Source: Microvirga sp.
GTDB taxonomy: Bacteria > Pseudomonadota > Alphaproteobacteria > Rhizobiales > Beijerinckiaceae
Direction: 5' to 3'
Length of the DNA stretch: 64,000 nucleotides
NCBI GenBank assembly: GCA_029266525.1
Contig: JAQSWQ010000001.1
Location: 57,725 to 121,724 of the forward strand
Within the stretch, counting starts at the first letter, position 1. The number at the start of each line of letters is the position of its first letter. The position numbers and the translations under genes were made by a program. The notes under the pieces are model-generated. The model did no database searches and was not told the origin of the DNA. It saw only the letters and a program-made list of their open reading frames with translations. This document shows, piece by piece, positions 43,572 through 52,244 of the stretch.

Positions 43572-45782
43572 ATGCGGTTGTCGGAAAGATCTGCCGCTGC
43601 CGCTCAACCGGCTTCCATCTCCTCGGAGGAGGAGCTCCACACGGCTTCGGCGACCGGGAGATTCGCGATCGCCGTCGACATCGGCGGAACCTTCACCGAC
43701 TTCGTGCTCCTCGATCGGCAGCGCCGGCTTGTCTTCACCGAAAAGATACTGACCACCCCCGCCGCGCCCGAACAGGCGATCTTCGACGGCATCGGCAAGC
43801 TCGCGGCCCGTGCCGGAGCCCCGCTTGACGGAGCCGACCTCCTCCTGCACGCGACGACCATCATCACGAACGCCGTCATCGAGCGGAAAGGCCACGATTT
43901 CATCCTCCTGCACACCGCCGGCTTCCGCGACATCCTCGAGATCGGGCGCGAGCACCGCTACAACCTGACAAACCTCAAGCTCCGCTTCCCGGAGCCCCTC
44001 AGCAAGCGCTCGCTCAGGCTCGCCGTCGACGAGCGGGTCGCCGCCGGCGGCGAGGTGATCGGGGTTCCCGACCGGGAGCGGCTTCTGGGCGGCCTTCGCC
44101 GCCTCGCCGAGCCTCGAGCGATCCGGAACTTCGCGATTTGCTTCCTTCACGCGTATCGCAATCCGGCGAACGAGGAGCTGGTGCGGGGCTGGATCGAGGA
44201 ACTCTATCCGGAGGCCCATGTCTCCTGCGCGTCGGCGATCGCCCCGACCCAACGCGAATACGAGCGCTGGACCACCTGCACCGTGAACGCCTACGCGATG
44301 CCGCTTCTCGCCGACTACGTCACCCGGCTGCAGCATGAGCTCGGATCGCTCGGCTTCCGGGGGCGGACGCTGATGATGACCTCCTCCGGCCTGCCCATGG
44401 ATTTCGAGCGCTGCGTCAGATCGCCGGTCCGCCTGATCGAATCCGGTCCGGCAGCCGGGGTGCTCGCGGCCAGGGAGGTCGCCGGCCGCAACCCCCCGCC
44501 TGGGGCCGACGCGGCATTGGCCGCGGAAGCGCGGATCGCCGACGTGCTGGCGTTCGACATGGGCGGCACGACCGCCAAGGGCGCGTTTCTCAGCGGCGGT
44601 CAGGTCCATGTTCAGCACGCGCTCGAGGTCGCGCGCCTCGGCGCCTTCGAGCCGGGCAGCGGGCTCCCGCTGATGATCCCGGCGATCGACCTGATCGAGA
44701 TCGGCGCCGGCGGCGGCAGCATCGCGGCGGTCGACGAGCGCGGCGTCATCGCGGTCGGCCCGCTGAGCGCCGGCGCAGCGCCCGGCCCGGCCTGCTACGA
44801 CCGCGGCGGCGAGGCGCCGACCGTGACCGACGCCAACTTGGTGCTGGGCCTCCTCGACGAGGAGAATTTCCGCAACAGCGGGATTGGGGCACGCCGCGCG
44901 CTCGCCCATGCGGCGGTCGAGCAAAGGATCGCGCGGCCGCTCGCGCTGTCGGTCGAGCGCGCTGCACGCGGCATCCACGAGACCGTGAACGAGAACGTCG
45001 CCCGCGCCTTCCGGGTCCACGCCGCCGAGCTCGGCATCGACTACCGGCGCTACACGCTTGTCTGCACCGGCGGCTCGGCGCCGCTGCACGGCGCCGCGAT
45101 CGCCCGCATCCTGAGCATCCCGAGCGTGGTGTTCCCGTTTGGCGCCGGCGTGTCCTCCGCCTTCGGCTTGTTCGCCGGCAAGGAAGGGATCACGCTTCAC
45201 CACACCAAGGTGATGCCGCTTCACGAAGTGACGCCGGAGCGCGTCAGAGCCGAGGTCGGGCGCCTGGTCGAGAGCGAGCCCTATGCAAAGGATCTCCTCG
45301 CCAGGAACGCACGCGCCGATCTGACCGTCGGGATGCGCTACGCGGGCCAGGGCTACGAGGTCGCGGTCGCGCTCGGCGACGCCGCCCGCTGCCACGCGGC
45401 GTTCGTCAAGGAGAGCTTCCATTGCGCATACCGGAACATCTTCGGCGTCATCTTCCCCGATTATGAGATCGAGATCTTCAACTGGACCGTGGAGGTCGCG
45501 ACCGATGCCGCACTGTCGACGCTGACCGGCCATCGCTACGACAGCCTGCGCACGGCTGCGCGCAAGATCAAGGGCGAGCGCAGCGTCTGGATCGGGCAAG
45601 AGGGCGGGCCGGCGAAACTGCCGGTGTACGATCGCTACGCGCTCGAGCCCGAAGACGTGATCGAGGGCGGCGCGCTGGTCGAGGAGAACGACGCCACCAT
45701 CTACCTGCCCGCCTTTGCCCGCGGCGTGGTCGCGCAAAGCCTCGACATCCTCGGCGAAATCCGTTTCGAGCCGCGGACATGA
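43572..45782 (+). CDS. hyuA: Hydantoinase/oxoprolinase family protein, subunit A
   Basis: Protein of 736 residues with the two ATP-binding signatures of the ASKHA-type hydantoinase A family: VDIGGTFTDF near residues 35-44 and FDMGGTTAKG near 328. The family includes N-methylhydantoinase A, 5-oxoprolinase and the beta subunits of acetone and acetophenone carboxylases, all of which spend ATP to activate an amide, hydantoin or ketone. Its partner HyuB starts inside its stop codon region (ATGA), and an aminotransferase gene follows HyuB. The first 28 residues are unconserved, so a later start is possible. No acetone carboxylase gamma subunit is present. Confidence 0.9.
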   Translation: MRLSERSAAAAQPASISSEEELHTASATGRFAIAVDIGGTFTDFVLLDRQRRLVFTEKILTTPAAPEQAIFDGIGKLAARAGAPLDGADLLLHATTIITNAVIERKGHDFILLHTAGFRDILEIGREHRYNLTNLKLRFPEPLSKRSLRLAVDERVAAGGEVIGVPDRERLLGGLRRLAEPRAIRNFAICFLHAYRNPANEELVRGWIEELYPEAHVSCASAIAPTQREYERWTTCTVNAYAMPLLADYVTRLQHELGSLGFRGRTLMMTSSGLPMDFERCVRSPVRLIESGPAAGVLAAREVAGRNPPPGADAALAAEARIADVLAFDMGGTTAKGAFLSGGQVHVQHALEVARLGAFEPGSGLPLMIPAIDLIEIGAGGGSIAAVDERGVIAVGPLSAGAAPGPACYDRGGEAPTVTDANLVLGLLDEENFRNSGIGARRALAHAAVEQRIARPLALSVERAARGIHETVNENVARAFRVHAAELGIDYRRYTLVCTGGSAPLHGAAIARILSIPSVVFPFGAGVSSAFGLFAGKEGITLHHTKVMPLHEVTPERVRAEVGRLVESEPYAKDLLARNARADLTVGMRYAGQGYEVAVALGDAARCHAAFVKESFHCAYRNIFGVIFPDYEIEIFNWTVEVATDAALSTLTGHRYDSLRTAARKIKGERSVWIGQEGGPAKLPVYDRYALEPEDVIEGGALVEENDATIYLPAFARGVVAQSLDILGEIRFEPRT

Positions 45783-47503
45783 ACGCCGCGAAGGACTTCG
45801 ATGCGGTCGACCTCGGGATCATCTGGTCCCGCCTCGTGTCGATCGCGGACGAGATGGTCTCGGCCCTCGTGCGGACCTCGTTCTCGACCATGGTGCGCGA
45901 GAGCGGCGACTACTCGTGCATGCTGTTCGACGCGCGCGGCCAGTTCCTGTCGCAAGGCACCGCGAGCGTGCCGTCCTTCACCGGGACCGGGCCGGCCACT
46001 CTCGAAGGCGTGCTGCGGGCCATCCCGCCGGACACGCTCGAGGACGGCGACGTCCTCATCACCAACGATCCCTGGATCGGCACCGGTCACGTCTACGACG
46101 TGAATGTCGTCAAGCCGATCTTCCACCGCGGCGCGCTCAGGGGCTTTGCGCTCACCGTCTCCCATGTGGCCGACATCGGCGGCATCGGCTACGGCACCGG
46201 CGCGCGGGACGTGTACGAGGAAGGGATCTGCATCCCGCCGGTCAAGCTCTTCCAGCGCGGCGCGCCCAACAGGTTCGTGTTCGACCTGATCGAGGCGAAC
46301 GTCCGCTTTCGCGAGCTCGTCATCGGCGACATCTATTCCAACATCGCGGCCTGCAATGTCGGCTATCAGTCCTTCAACGATCTCCTCGCCGAATACGACA
46401 TCGGCGATTTCGGGCCGGTGGCGGACGGGATTTTCGCGCTTGCCCGCACCGCGATCGCGGAATCGCTCCGCGGCCTTCCGGCCGGCCTGTTCCGCGGCAG
46501 CCTTCCGGTCGAGGGCATCGACGACGAGATGGTGCTGACGCTCGCGGTGGCGGTCACGATCTCGGAATCCGGCTTCGCCTTCGACTTTGCCGGCACCTCG
46601 CCGGTCGTGAACCGCGGCATCAACGTCCCGCTCTGCTACACGCGAGCCTATTCCTACTTCTGCTTCAAGACGATCGTGGCGCCGAACATGCCCAACAACC
46701 AGGCGATCCTCGACTTCGTCTCCGTCGCGGCCCCCGAGAATTGCATCCTCAACGCGCAGCGCCCTTATCCTACCGGCGGCCGCCACATCCTCGGGCATTA
46801 CGTGGCGCCGCTGGTCTTCGGGGCGCTCGCGAGCGCGGTCCCCGCGCGGGTGCAGGCGGACAGCGGCATGATCTGCCAGGTGAACTTCCGCGGCCGCTCC
46901 CCGATGGGACGAAGCTTCTCCTACATCCTGTTCACGGCAGGCGGATACGGCGCCTTCGCCGACATGGACGGGCGCGCCGCGCTGCCCGGGCCTTCCAACA
47001 TGATCGGCATCCCGATCGAGATCTGGGAGGAGAACACCGGCGTCAGCGTCCTGCGCAAGGAGATCCTGCCGGACAGCGGCGGAGCCGGCGAGCACCAGGG
47101 GGGCGCGGGCCAGCTCATCGAGCTGCGCAACGACACCGGGCGGCCGCTCGACGCCACGTTCTTCGGCTCGCGCACCAGCCTGCCGGCGCGCGGCTTCAAC
47201 GGCGGCCGGGACGGCGCGGTCCGCACCCTCTTCGTCGACGGGAAGCCGGTCGCGCCGAAGGCACGGCTCGACCTTGCGCCGGGCGCGGTGGTCTCGCTCC
47301 ACGAGGCCGGCGGCGGCGGCTTCGGGCTCCCCGAGAAACGGCCGGCCTCAAGCATCCGCGCGGATCTCGAAGCCGGGCTGATCGGCAAAGATTATGTGCG
47401 GCAATGGTATCGGCAGCAGTCGGCCTTGCTGTTCGACAGCGATCGGGTGCCGAACCCCTCGCGCCAGCCCGGCCCCGAACCCGTCAAGGAGGTCACCTCG
47501 TGA
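45779..47503 (+). CDS. hyuB: Hydantoinase/oxoprolinase family protein, subunit B
   Basis: Protein of 574 residues, the normal length for HyuB and clearly shorter than acetone carboxylase alpha subunits (over 700). It shows VDLGIIWSRLVSIADEMVSALVRTSFSTMVRE, SGDYSCMLFDARGQFLSQGTASVPSF, the metal-site region ITNDPWIGTGHVYDVN and GGAGEHQGGAGQ near the end. It forms the catalytic complex with HyuA that hydrolyses hydantoin or lactam rings using ATP. Its stop is overlapped by the GTG of the aminotransferase gene (GTGA), behind a perfect AAGGAGG. Confidence 0.9.
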   Translation: MNAAKDFDAVDLGIIWSRLVSIADEMVSALVRTSFSTMVRESGDYSCMLFDARGQFLSQGTASVPSFTGTGPATLEGVLRAIPPDTLEDGDVLITNDPWIGTGHVYDVNVVKPIFHRGALRGFALTVSHVADIGGIGYGTGARDVYEEGICIPPVKLFQRGAPNRFVFDLIEANVRFRELVIGDIYSNIAACNVGYQSFNDLLAEYDIGDFGPVADGIFALARTAIAESLRGLPAGLFRGSLPVEGIDDEMVLTLAVAVTISESGFAFDFAGTSPVVNRGINVPLCYTRAYSYFCFKTIVAPNMPNNQAILDFVSVAAPENCILNAQRPYPTGGRHILGHYVAPLVFGALASAVPARVQADSGMICQVNFRGRSPMGRSFSYILFTAGGYGAFADMDGRAALPGPSNMIGIPIEIWEENTGVSVLRKEILPDSGGAGEHQGGAGQLIELRNDTGRPLDATFFGSRTSLPARGFNGGRDGAVRTLFVDGKPVAPKARLDLAPGAVVSLHEAGGGGFGLPEKRPASSIRADLEAGLIGKDYVRQWYRQQSALLFDSDRVPNPSRQPGPEPVKEVTS

Positions 47504-48807
47504 GCACTGAGACCAGCGGCGACCTGGGCCGGCTCAAGCAGTCGGTGGGCAAGCACATGATCCGCTATGTGGGCGCGTTCGCGCCCTATCTCGGCACGAA
47601 GGCCCGAGGCAGCTACATCTACGACGACACCGGGCGCGCGATCCTCGACTTCTGCTCCGGGCAGATGTGCGCGACGCTCGGCCACAACCATCCGGCGGTG
47701 ACGGAAGCGATCGAGCAAAGTTGCCGCGACGTGGTTCACCTCTTCAGCGGCGTGCTGTCGCCGCCCGTGCTGCGGCTGGCGGAGGAGCTTGGCGCGATCC
47801 TCCCGGCCGGGCTGCAGAAGATGATGTTCATGAGCACCGGCAGCGAGTCGAACGAAGCCGCCCTGCGCATTGCGAAGCTCAAGACCGGCGGCTTCGAGGT
47901 GCTCGCGCTCACCGGCTCCTGGCACGGCATCACCGCCGGCGCGTCGTCGAGCACCTACAATGGCGGCCGCAGCGGCTACGGCCCGCCGAGCGTCGGCACC
48001 CTCTCCATACCCGGCCCCAACTCCTACCGCTGCCCGATCAAGCACTGTCGCGACAAATGCGACATGACCTGCCTCGACGTCGGCTTCGGCCTCTACGACA
48101 GCCAGAGCGTCGGCGCGCCGGCGGCCGTCATCGTCGAGCCGATCCAAAGCTCGGCCGGCATCATCGTTCCGCCGGATGGATACTTCACGAAGCTCAAGGC
48201 CCTGTGCGACGAGCGCGGGCTGCTCCTGATCTTCGACGAGGCGCAGACCGGCCTCGGCCGCCTCGGCAGCAATTTCGCTTTCGAGCAGCTCGGGGTCGTG
48301 CCCGACATCCTCACGCTCTCGAAAACGCTGGGCAACGGCGTGCCGATGGCCGCCACCGTGACGAGCGACGAGATCGAGGAGGAGTGCTTCGAAAAGCACT
48401 TCCTGTTCTACACCTCGCATCTCTCGGACCCGCTGCCGGCCGCCGTCGGGCTCGCGGTCTTGCGCGTGCTTCGCGACGAGAATCTCGCGGCGCGCGCGGC
48501 CGAGATGGGCCGCTACTTCATGGATGGGCTGCGCGCGCTTCAGCAGCGTTACGAGTGCATCGGGGACGTGCGCGGCCGCGGCCTCCTGATCGGGCTTGAG
48601 ATCGTGAAGGACCGCGAGAGCCGGCACCCCGACCGCGCGCTCGCGCACAAGGTCCAGCGGGCATGCCTCGAGATGGGTCTCGTCCTGCACGCCGTGCGCG
48701 CGGATTCGCAGAGCTCGGTCCGCCTCGCGCCGCCACTGACCGTCGCGAAGGCCGAGCTCGACGAGGGCATCGGGATTATGGATGCGGCGTTCCGTCAATC
48801 GCTCTGA
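47500..48807 (+). CDS. Class III aminotransferase, dialkylglycine decarboxylase-like
   Basis: PLP enzyme of 435 residues. The PLP lysine is Lys275 (LTLSKTLGNG), with the phosphate loop STGSESNEAA (112-121) and Asp246 in FDEAQTGLGR. Residues that I recall as the dialkylglycine decarboxylase active site are kept at a near-constant offset: Gln55 (SGQM), Trp141 (SWHG), Ser218 and Arg408 (RLAPPLT); its Met141 is Ile144 here. FYTSHLSDPLPAAVGL and IGDVRGRGLLIGLEIVKDR also match that enzyme. It would decarboxylate a disubstituted amino acid to a ketone and aminate pyruvate. A cysteine cluster (178, 183, 187, 191) is an extra. Confidence 0.85.
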   Translation: MSTETSGDLGRLKQSVGKHMIRYVGAFAPYLGTKARGSYIYDDTGRAILDFCSGQMCATLGHNHPAVTEAIEQSCRDVVHLFSGVLSPPVLRLAEELGAILPAGLQKMMFMSTGSESNEAALRIAKLKTGGFEVLALTGSWHGITAGASSSTYNGGRSGYGPPSVGTLSIPGPNSYRCPIKHCRDKCDMTCLDVGFGLYDSQSVGAPAAVIVEPIQSSAGIIVPPDGYFTKLKALCDERGLLLIFDEAQTGLGRLGSNFAFEQLGVVPDILTLSKTLGNGVPMAATVTSDEIEEECFEKHFLFYTSHLSDPLPAAVGLAVLRVLRDENLAARAAEMGRYFMDGLRALQQRYECIGDVRGRGLLIGLEIVKDRESRHPDRALAHKVQRACLEMGLVLHAVRADSQSSVRLAPPLTVAKAELDEGIGIMDAAFRQSL

Positions 48808-48824
48808 GGAGCATCGACCGAAAC

Positions 48825-49532
48825 TCACACGCCGAGAAAGATCCGCCGCACTTCCGGGCTGTCGACCAGGGTGGCCGCCGGTCCGGCGATCGCCAGCCTG
48901 CCCCCCTCCAGGATGTAGCCGCGGCCGGCCATGGACAGGGCAAGGCGGACGTTCTGCTCGATGAACAGGATCGCCATCCCCTCGCTCTTGAGCGTCTCGA
49001 ACACCGATTGGAGTTGCTGAGCGACTTGCGGGGCAAGACCAAGGAACGGCTCGTCGACCATCAGCAGGCGCGGAAGCGCCATGAGGCCCCGGCCGATGGC
49101 AAGCATCTGTTGCTCGCCGCCCGAAAGGGTGCGCGCGAGCTGGTTTTGGCGTTCCAGCAGGCGCGGAAACAACCCGAAGATCCGTTGGGCGGTCTCGCCG
49201 CGGGCTGCTCTTGCTGCGGAGTGCCACGCCCCCAAGAAGAGATTCTGCTGCACCGTCAGGTGCGGGAACACGCGCCGGCGCTCGAGCACATGGGCAATGC
49301 CGAGCGGGGCGCGTGCGTGCGTCGGCCGGTCTACCAAGCTCACGCCGTTGAATCGAATATCTCCTGCCTTGGCCGGCAAGAGGCCGCTGATCGTGTTGAC
49401 GACGGTGCTCTTGCCGGACCCGTTCGGACCGAGCAGCGCCACGCTTTCCCCCGCGGCAACGGCAAGCGAGACGCCCCAAACCACTTGGTAGTCGCCATAG
49501 GCCACCTCGAGATTCTCGACCTCAAGAAGCAT
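48825..49532 (-). CDS. livF: Branched-chain amino acid-type ABC transporter ATP-binding protein (LivF)
   Basis: ATPase of 235 residues. It has Walker A GPNGSGKST, the LivF-specific ERRRVFPHLTVQQNLFLGA Q-loop region, the signature LSGGEQQMLAIGRGLM, Walker B LLMVDEPFLGLAP and FIEQNV (H-loop replaced by Gln, usual for LivF). The ATG at 49532 overlaps the livG end by 11 bases. It is last in livH-livM-livG-livF and converges on the aminotransferase gene with a 17-base gap. Confidence 0.93.
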   Translation of the reverse strand: MLLEVENLEVAYGDYQVVWGVSLAVAAGESVALLGPNGSGKSTVVNTISGLLPAKAGDIRFNGVSLVDRPTHARAPLGIAHVLERRRVFPHLTVQQNLFLGAWHSAARAARGETAQRIFGLFPRLLERQNQLARTLSGGEQQMLAIGRGLMALPRLLMVDEPFLGLAPQVAQQLQSVFETLKSEGMAILFIEQNVRLALSMAGRGYILEGGRLAIAGPAATLVDSPEVRRIFLGV

Positions 49533-50250
49533 CGGCCACGGTTCCGAGATAGGCATCCACGACGGCCGGCTGCGCGCGCACCTCTTCCGGCGCTCCGAAG
49601 GCGATGCGGCGGCCGGCGTGCAGCGCCAGGATGCGATCGGCAAGGCGCATCATCACTTGCATGTTGTGCTCGATCGTCACCACGGTGACGCCCTGCTCCT
49701 TCAGCCGCAGCACCAGCTCGACAAGACCCGGGATGGTGCGCTGGTCGACCCCACCCGTGACCTCATCCATCAGGATCAGTCGCGGGCGCGTCGCCAGAGC
49801 GCGGGCGAGCTCGAGCCGTTTCCGCTGACCCGTCGAGAGCTCGCGAGCGAAACTGTTGCGCTTCTCGAGCAGGTCTACGAAGGCCAGGCACTCCAGGGCC
49901 TGATCGCGCGCAAGCTTCATGTCGGCGGTGCCAGCGAGGGCGCCGACCATGACGTTTTCCGTCACGGTCAGATCGGAGAACGGCTTGAGCTTCTGGAAGG
50001 TGCGGCCAATCCCGAGGGCGCTGATGCGGTCCGGCCGCATGCCGGTGATATCGCGGCCGTCGAGCTGCACGCGGCCGGAATCCATCGGCTGGAACCCGGT
50101 GATCAGGTCGAACAAGGTCGATTTTCCGGCCCCGTTCGGCCCGATGATGCCGAGGATCTCGCCTTCGTTCACGTCGAAGGTGATGTCCGCATTGGCGGTG
50201 ACGCCGCCGAACCTCTTGGACACGCCGCGGACGTCGAGCAGCGGTTTCAT
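49522..50250 (-). CDS. livG: Branched-chain amino acid-type ABC transporter ATP-binding protein (LivG)
   Basis: ATPase of 242 residues. It has Walker A GPNGAGKST, GIGRTFQKLKPFSDLTVTENVMVGAL, the signature ELSTGQRKRLELARALA, Walker B LILMDEVTGGVDQ (Glu-Val where Glu-Pro is usual) and the switch TIEHNM, followed by the LivG C-terminal tail. It works with LivF on the LivHM channel. Its start overlaps the livM stop by four bases. Confidence 0.93.
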   Translation of the reverse strand: MKPLLDVRGVSKRFGGVTANADITFDVNEGEILGIIGPNGAGKSTLFDLITGFQPMDSGRVQLDGRDITGMRPDRISALGIGRTFQKLKPFSDLTVTENVMVGALAGTADMKLARDQALECLAFVDLLEKRNSFARELSTGQRKRLELARALATRPRLILMDEVTGGVDQRTIPGLVELVLRLKEQGVTVVTIEHNMQVMMRLADRILALHAGRRIAFGAPEEVRAQPAVVDAYLGTVADAS

Positions 50251-51275
50251 GAAACCGTCCGCCGGCGGCGGATGCGTTCCTCAAAGACGCTGAGGAGGCC
50301 GCTCGGCCGCCACATGCAGACCAGCACGATGAGGACCCCATAGATGATGAGATCGACCGTGCGCCCGGTGCCGCCAAGCCAGATGCGGCTGTACTCGGAG
50401 AGCGGAATGAGAACGGCGGCGCCAAGCGCCGGTCCCCACAGGGTGCCGCTTCCGCCGAGCACGGTCATCAAGAGGACGAGGATCGAGATTTCGGCCGAGA
50501 ACAGCCGTTCGGGATCGAGCACCAGCACGTATTGCCCGTAGAACGTGCCCGCGACCGACATCATGGCGCCGGAAATCATGAAGGTCAGCACCTTGTGCCG
50601 CGCGACCGCGATGCCGAGGCTTGCGGCAGCATCGTGATCGTCGCGCAAGGCCTGCAGACGGAACCCGAAGCGGCTGCGCCGCAGCTTCCAGACCAGCAGA
50701 TAGCCCAGCGCCGCCGCGGCCAGCATCAGGTAGTAATAGGGCACCTTGCTGCGGTGGAACTGGAGATAGAGCCACGGCGAGGTGCGCTCGATCGGCACAT
50801 AGAGTCCGGAGGCTGCACCGACCCACTCCCAGCGCTGGAACACGATCTGCACGCTCGAGCCGATGAGCAGCGTCGCAATAGCGAAATAATGGCCGCGCAG
50901 CCGCAGGGTCGGCACGCCGATCGCGACCGCCGCAGCGGCCGAGAGCAGCACGCCGACCAGCAGCCCGGCCCATGGCGTCACCCCGTATTTGGCAAACAGC
51001 ACGGTCGAGGAATAGGCGCCGAGGCCGAAGAAGATCGCGTGCCCGAGGCTGATCTGGCCGGAGAAACCCGCCACCACATTCCAGGACTGCGCCATGAGGG
51101 CGTAGAGCAGGATGAGGATCATCGTATGGTGCGCGAACGACGAGGTGAAAACGAACGGATAGGCAAGCAGCAGCGCGGCGGCGGCAGCGCCGATCGCCAT
51201 TGCCCATCGCGGCGGGCGGGGCCAAAGGTGCTCGGCCTTCGCTGCCTCGAGCATCGACGCGGTCCCGCCCTGCAT
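50247..51275 (-). CDS. livM: Branched-chain amino acid-type ABC transporter permease (LivM)
   Basis: Permease of about 342 residues with nine or so helices. The LivM signature NVVAGFSGQISLGHAIFFGLGAYSSTVLF (around 63-91) is complete, as is the coupling segment RSRFGFRLQALRDDHDAAASLGIAVARHKVLTFMISG. ATGs at 51275 and 51254 are both possible starts. The long N-terminal extension of the reading frame upstream is a shadow of livH. The livH stop lies two bases upstream of the 51275 start. Confidence 0.92.
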   Translation of the reverse strand: MQGGTASMLEAAKAEHLWPRPPRWAMAIGAAAAALLLAYPFVFTSSFAHHTMILILLYALMAQSWNVVAGFSGQISLGHAIFFGLGAYSSTVLFAKYGVTPWAGLLVGVLLSAAAAVAIGVPTLRLRGHYFAIATLLIGSSVQIVFQRWEWVGAASGLYVPIERTSPWLYLQFHRSKVPYYYLMLAAAALGYLLVWKLRRSRFGFRLQALRDDHDAAASLGIAVARHKVLTFMISGAMMSVAGTFYGQYVLVLDPERLFSAEISILVLLMTVLGGSGTLWGPALGAAVLIPLSEYSRIWLGGTGRTVDLIIYGVLIVLVCMWRPSGLLSVFEERIRRRRTVS

Positions 51276-51277
51276 TG

Positions 51278-52144
51278 CTAGAACCTGCCGAAGAGGCCCA
51301 TGGGCCGGACGATCACCACCCCGAGATAAAGTCCGAAAACGATCAGCGTCTTGTAGGAAGGATCGAGCAACAGCCCGCCGAGCGACTCCGTGAGGCCGAT
51401 CAACACGCCCGCGACGAGACTGCCGATGATGCTGCCGAACCCGCCGAGCGCGACCGCCACGAAGGCGAGCAGCGCGAAGTTCACCCCCACCTCGGGAAAG
51501 ATGTAATAGAAGGTCGAGAGCAGGCAGCCGGCAATTCCGACGCAGCCCAGCCCGATCGCCCAGCCCAGCGCCCACATCCGCTCGGTCGGGATCCCCATCA
51601 CCGCCGCCGCCTGCCGGTCCTGCGCCGTCGCCTGCAGGGCGAGCCCGGTATCGGTCCGCGTGATGAATGCCCAAAGAGCGGCGAAGGCGAAAAGACAGAT
51701 GAGCCCGGCCACGAGTTGCGGCTGCCCGATGAACACCGGCCCGATCTCCACGCGGCCGGCGGACATCGGGCTCGTGATGGTGCGGAAATCCGGCGTCCAG
51801 AGAAACTGGGCTCCGGCGCGCAAGGCAACCGCAAGCCCGAAGGTGCCGCACACCTGCGCCAGCATCGGCGCGCTCAGCAGCCGGCGGATGATGCCGAAGT
51901 GAACCAAGATGCCTCCGCAAGCCAGCATCGCGGCCACCAACGGAAGCGAGATCAGCGGATCGAGCCCAAAGACAGCCCAGAGCCAGAAAGTCGCAAACAT
52001 CGCCAGCATGAGAAACTCGCCATGGGCGAAATTGACGATCTCCATGAGGCCGAAGATGAGGCTCAGACCGACGGCGACGAGGGCATAGATCAAGCCCATC
52101 AGGATTCCGCTGATGATCGCCTGCAGGATCAGGTCTCTGGACAT
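51278..52144 (-). CDS. livH: Branched-chain amino acid-type ABC transporter permease (LivH)
   Basis: Permease of 288 residues with eight helices and the LivH signatures GLIYALVAVGLSLIFGLMEIVNFAHGEFLMLAMFATFWL (about 16-54) and the coupling helix ATAQDRQAAAVMGIPTERMWALGWAIG. It is first of the livHMGF group and divergent from the receptor gene; the 100 bases between hold TTGGAC and GTCCAA half-sites about 45 bases apart that could mark a control region. Confidence 0.93.
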   Translation of the reverse strand: MSRDLILQAIISGILMGLIYALVAVGLSLIFGLMEIVNFAHGEFLMLAMFATFWLWAVFGLDPLISLPLVAAMLACGGILVHFGIIRRLLSAPMLAQVCGTFGLAVALRAGAQFLWTPDFRTITSPMSAGRVEIGPVFIGQPQLVAGLICLFAFAALWAFITRTDTGLALQATAQDRQAAAVMGIPTERMWALGWAIGLGCVGIAGCLLSTFYYIFPEVGVNFALLAFVAVALGGFGSIIGSLVAGVLIGLTESLGGLLLDPSYKTLIVFGLYLGVVIVRPMGLFGRF

Positions 52145-52244
52145 TATCGCTCGTTGGACCCCGGAGCCTCAGTTATCCCATTGACGAGTGCCTGCGAAAC
52201 GCTGTCCAATCCGGGCACACCACCAGCCCGGACGGAGTGCTCTC

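Noticed and set aside
43524..45737. Minus-strand open frame of about 740 codons opposite hyuA
   Set aside because: Exact shadow of hyuA with no recognisable domains.
43572..47503. Acetone carboxylase (acxAB) as the identity of the hyuA-hyuB pair
   Set aside because: HyuB is about 200 residues shorter than the carboxylase alpha subunit and no gamma-subunit gene follows; kept only as an alternative.
47392..49479. Minus-strand open frame of about 700 codons over the aminotransferase and livF
   Set aside because: Composition is atypical, no motif is seen, and both strands already carry supported genes there.
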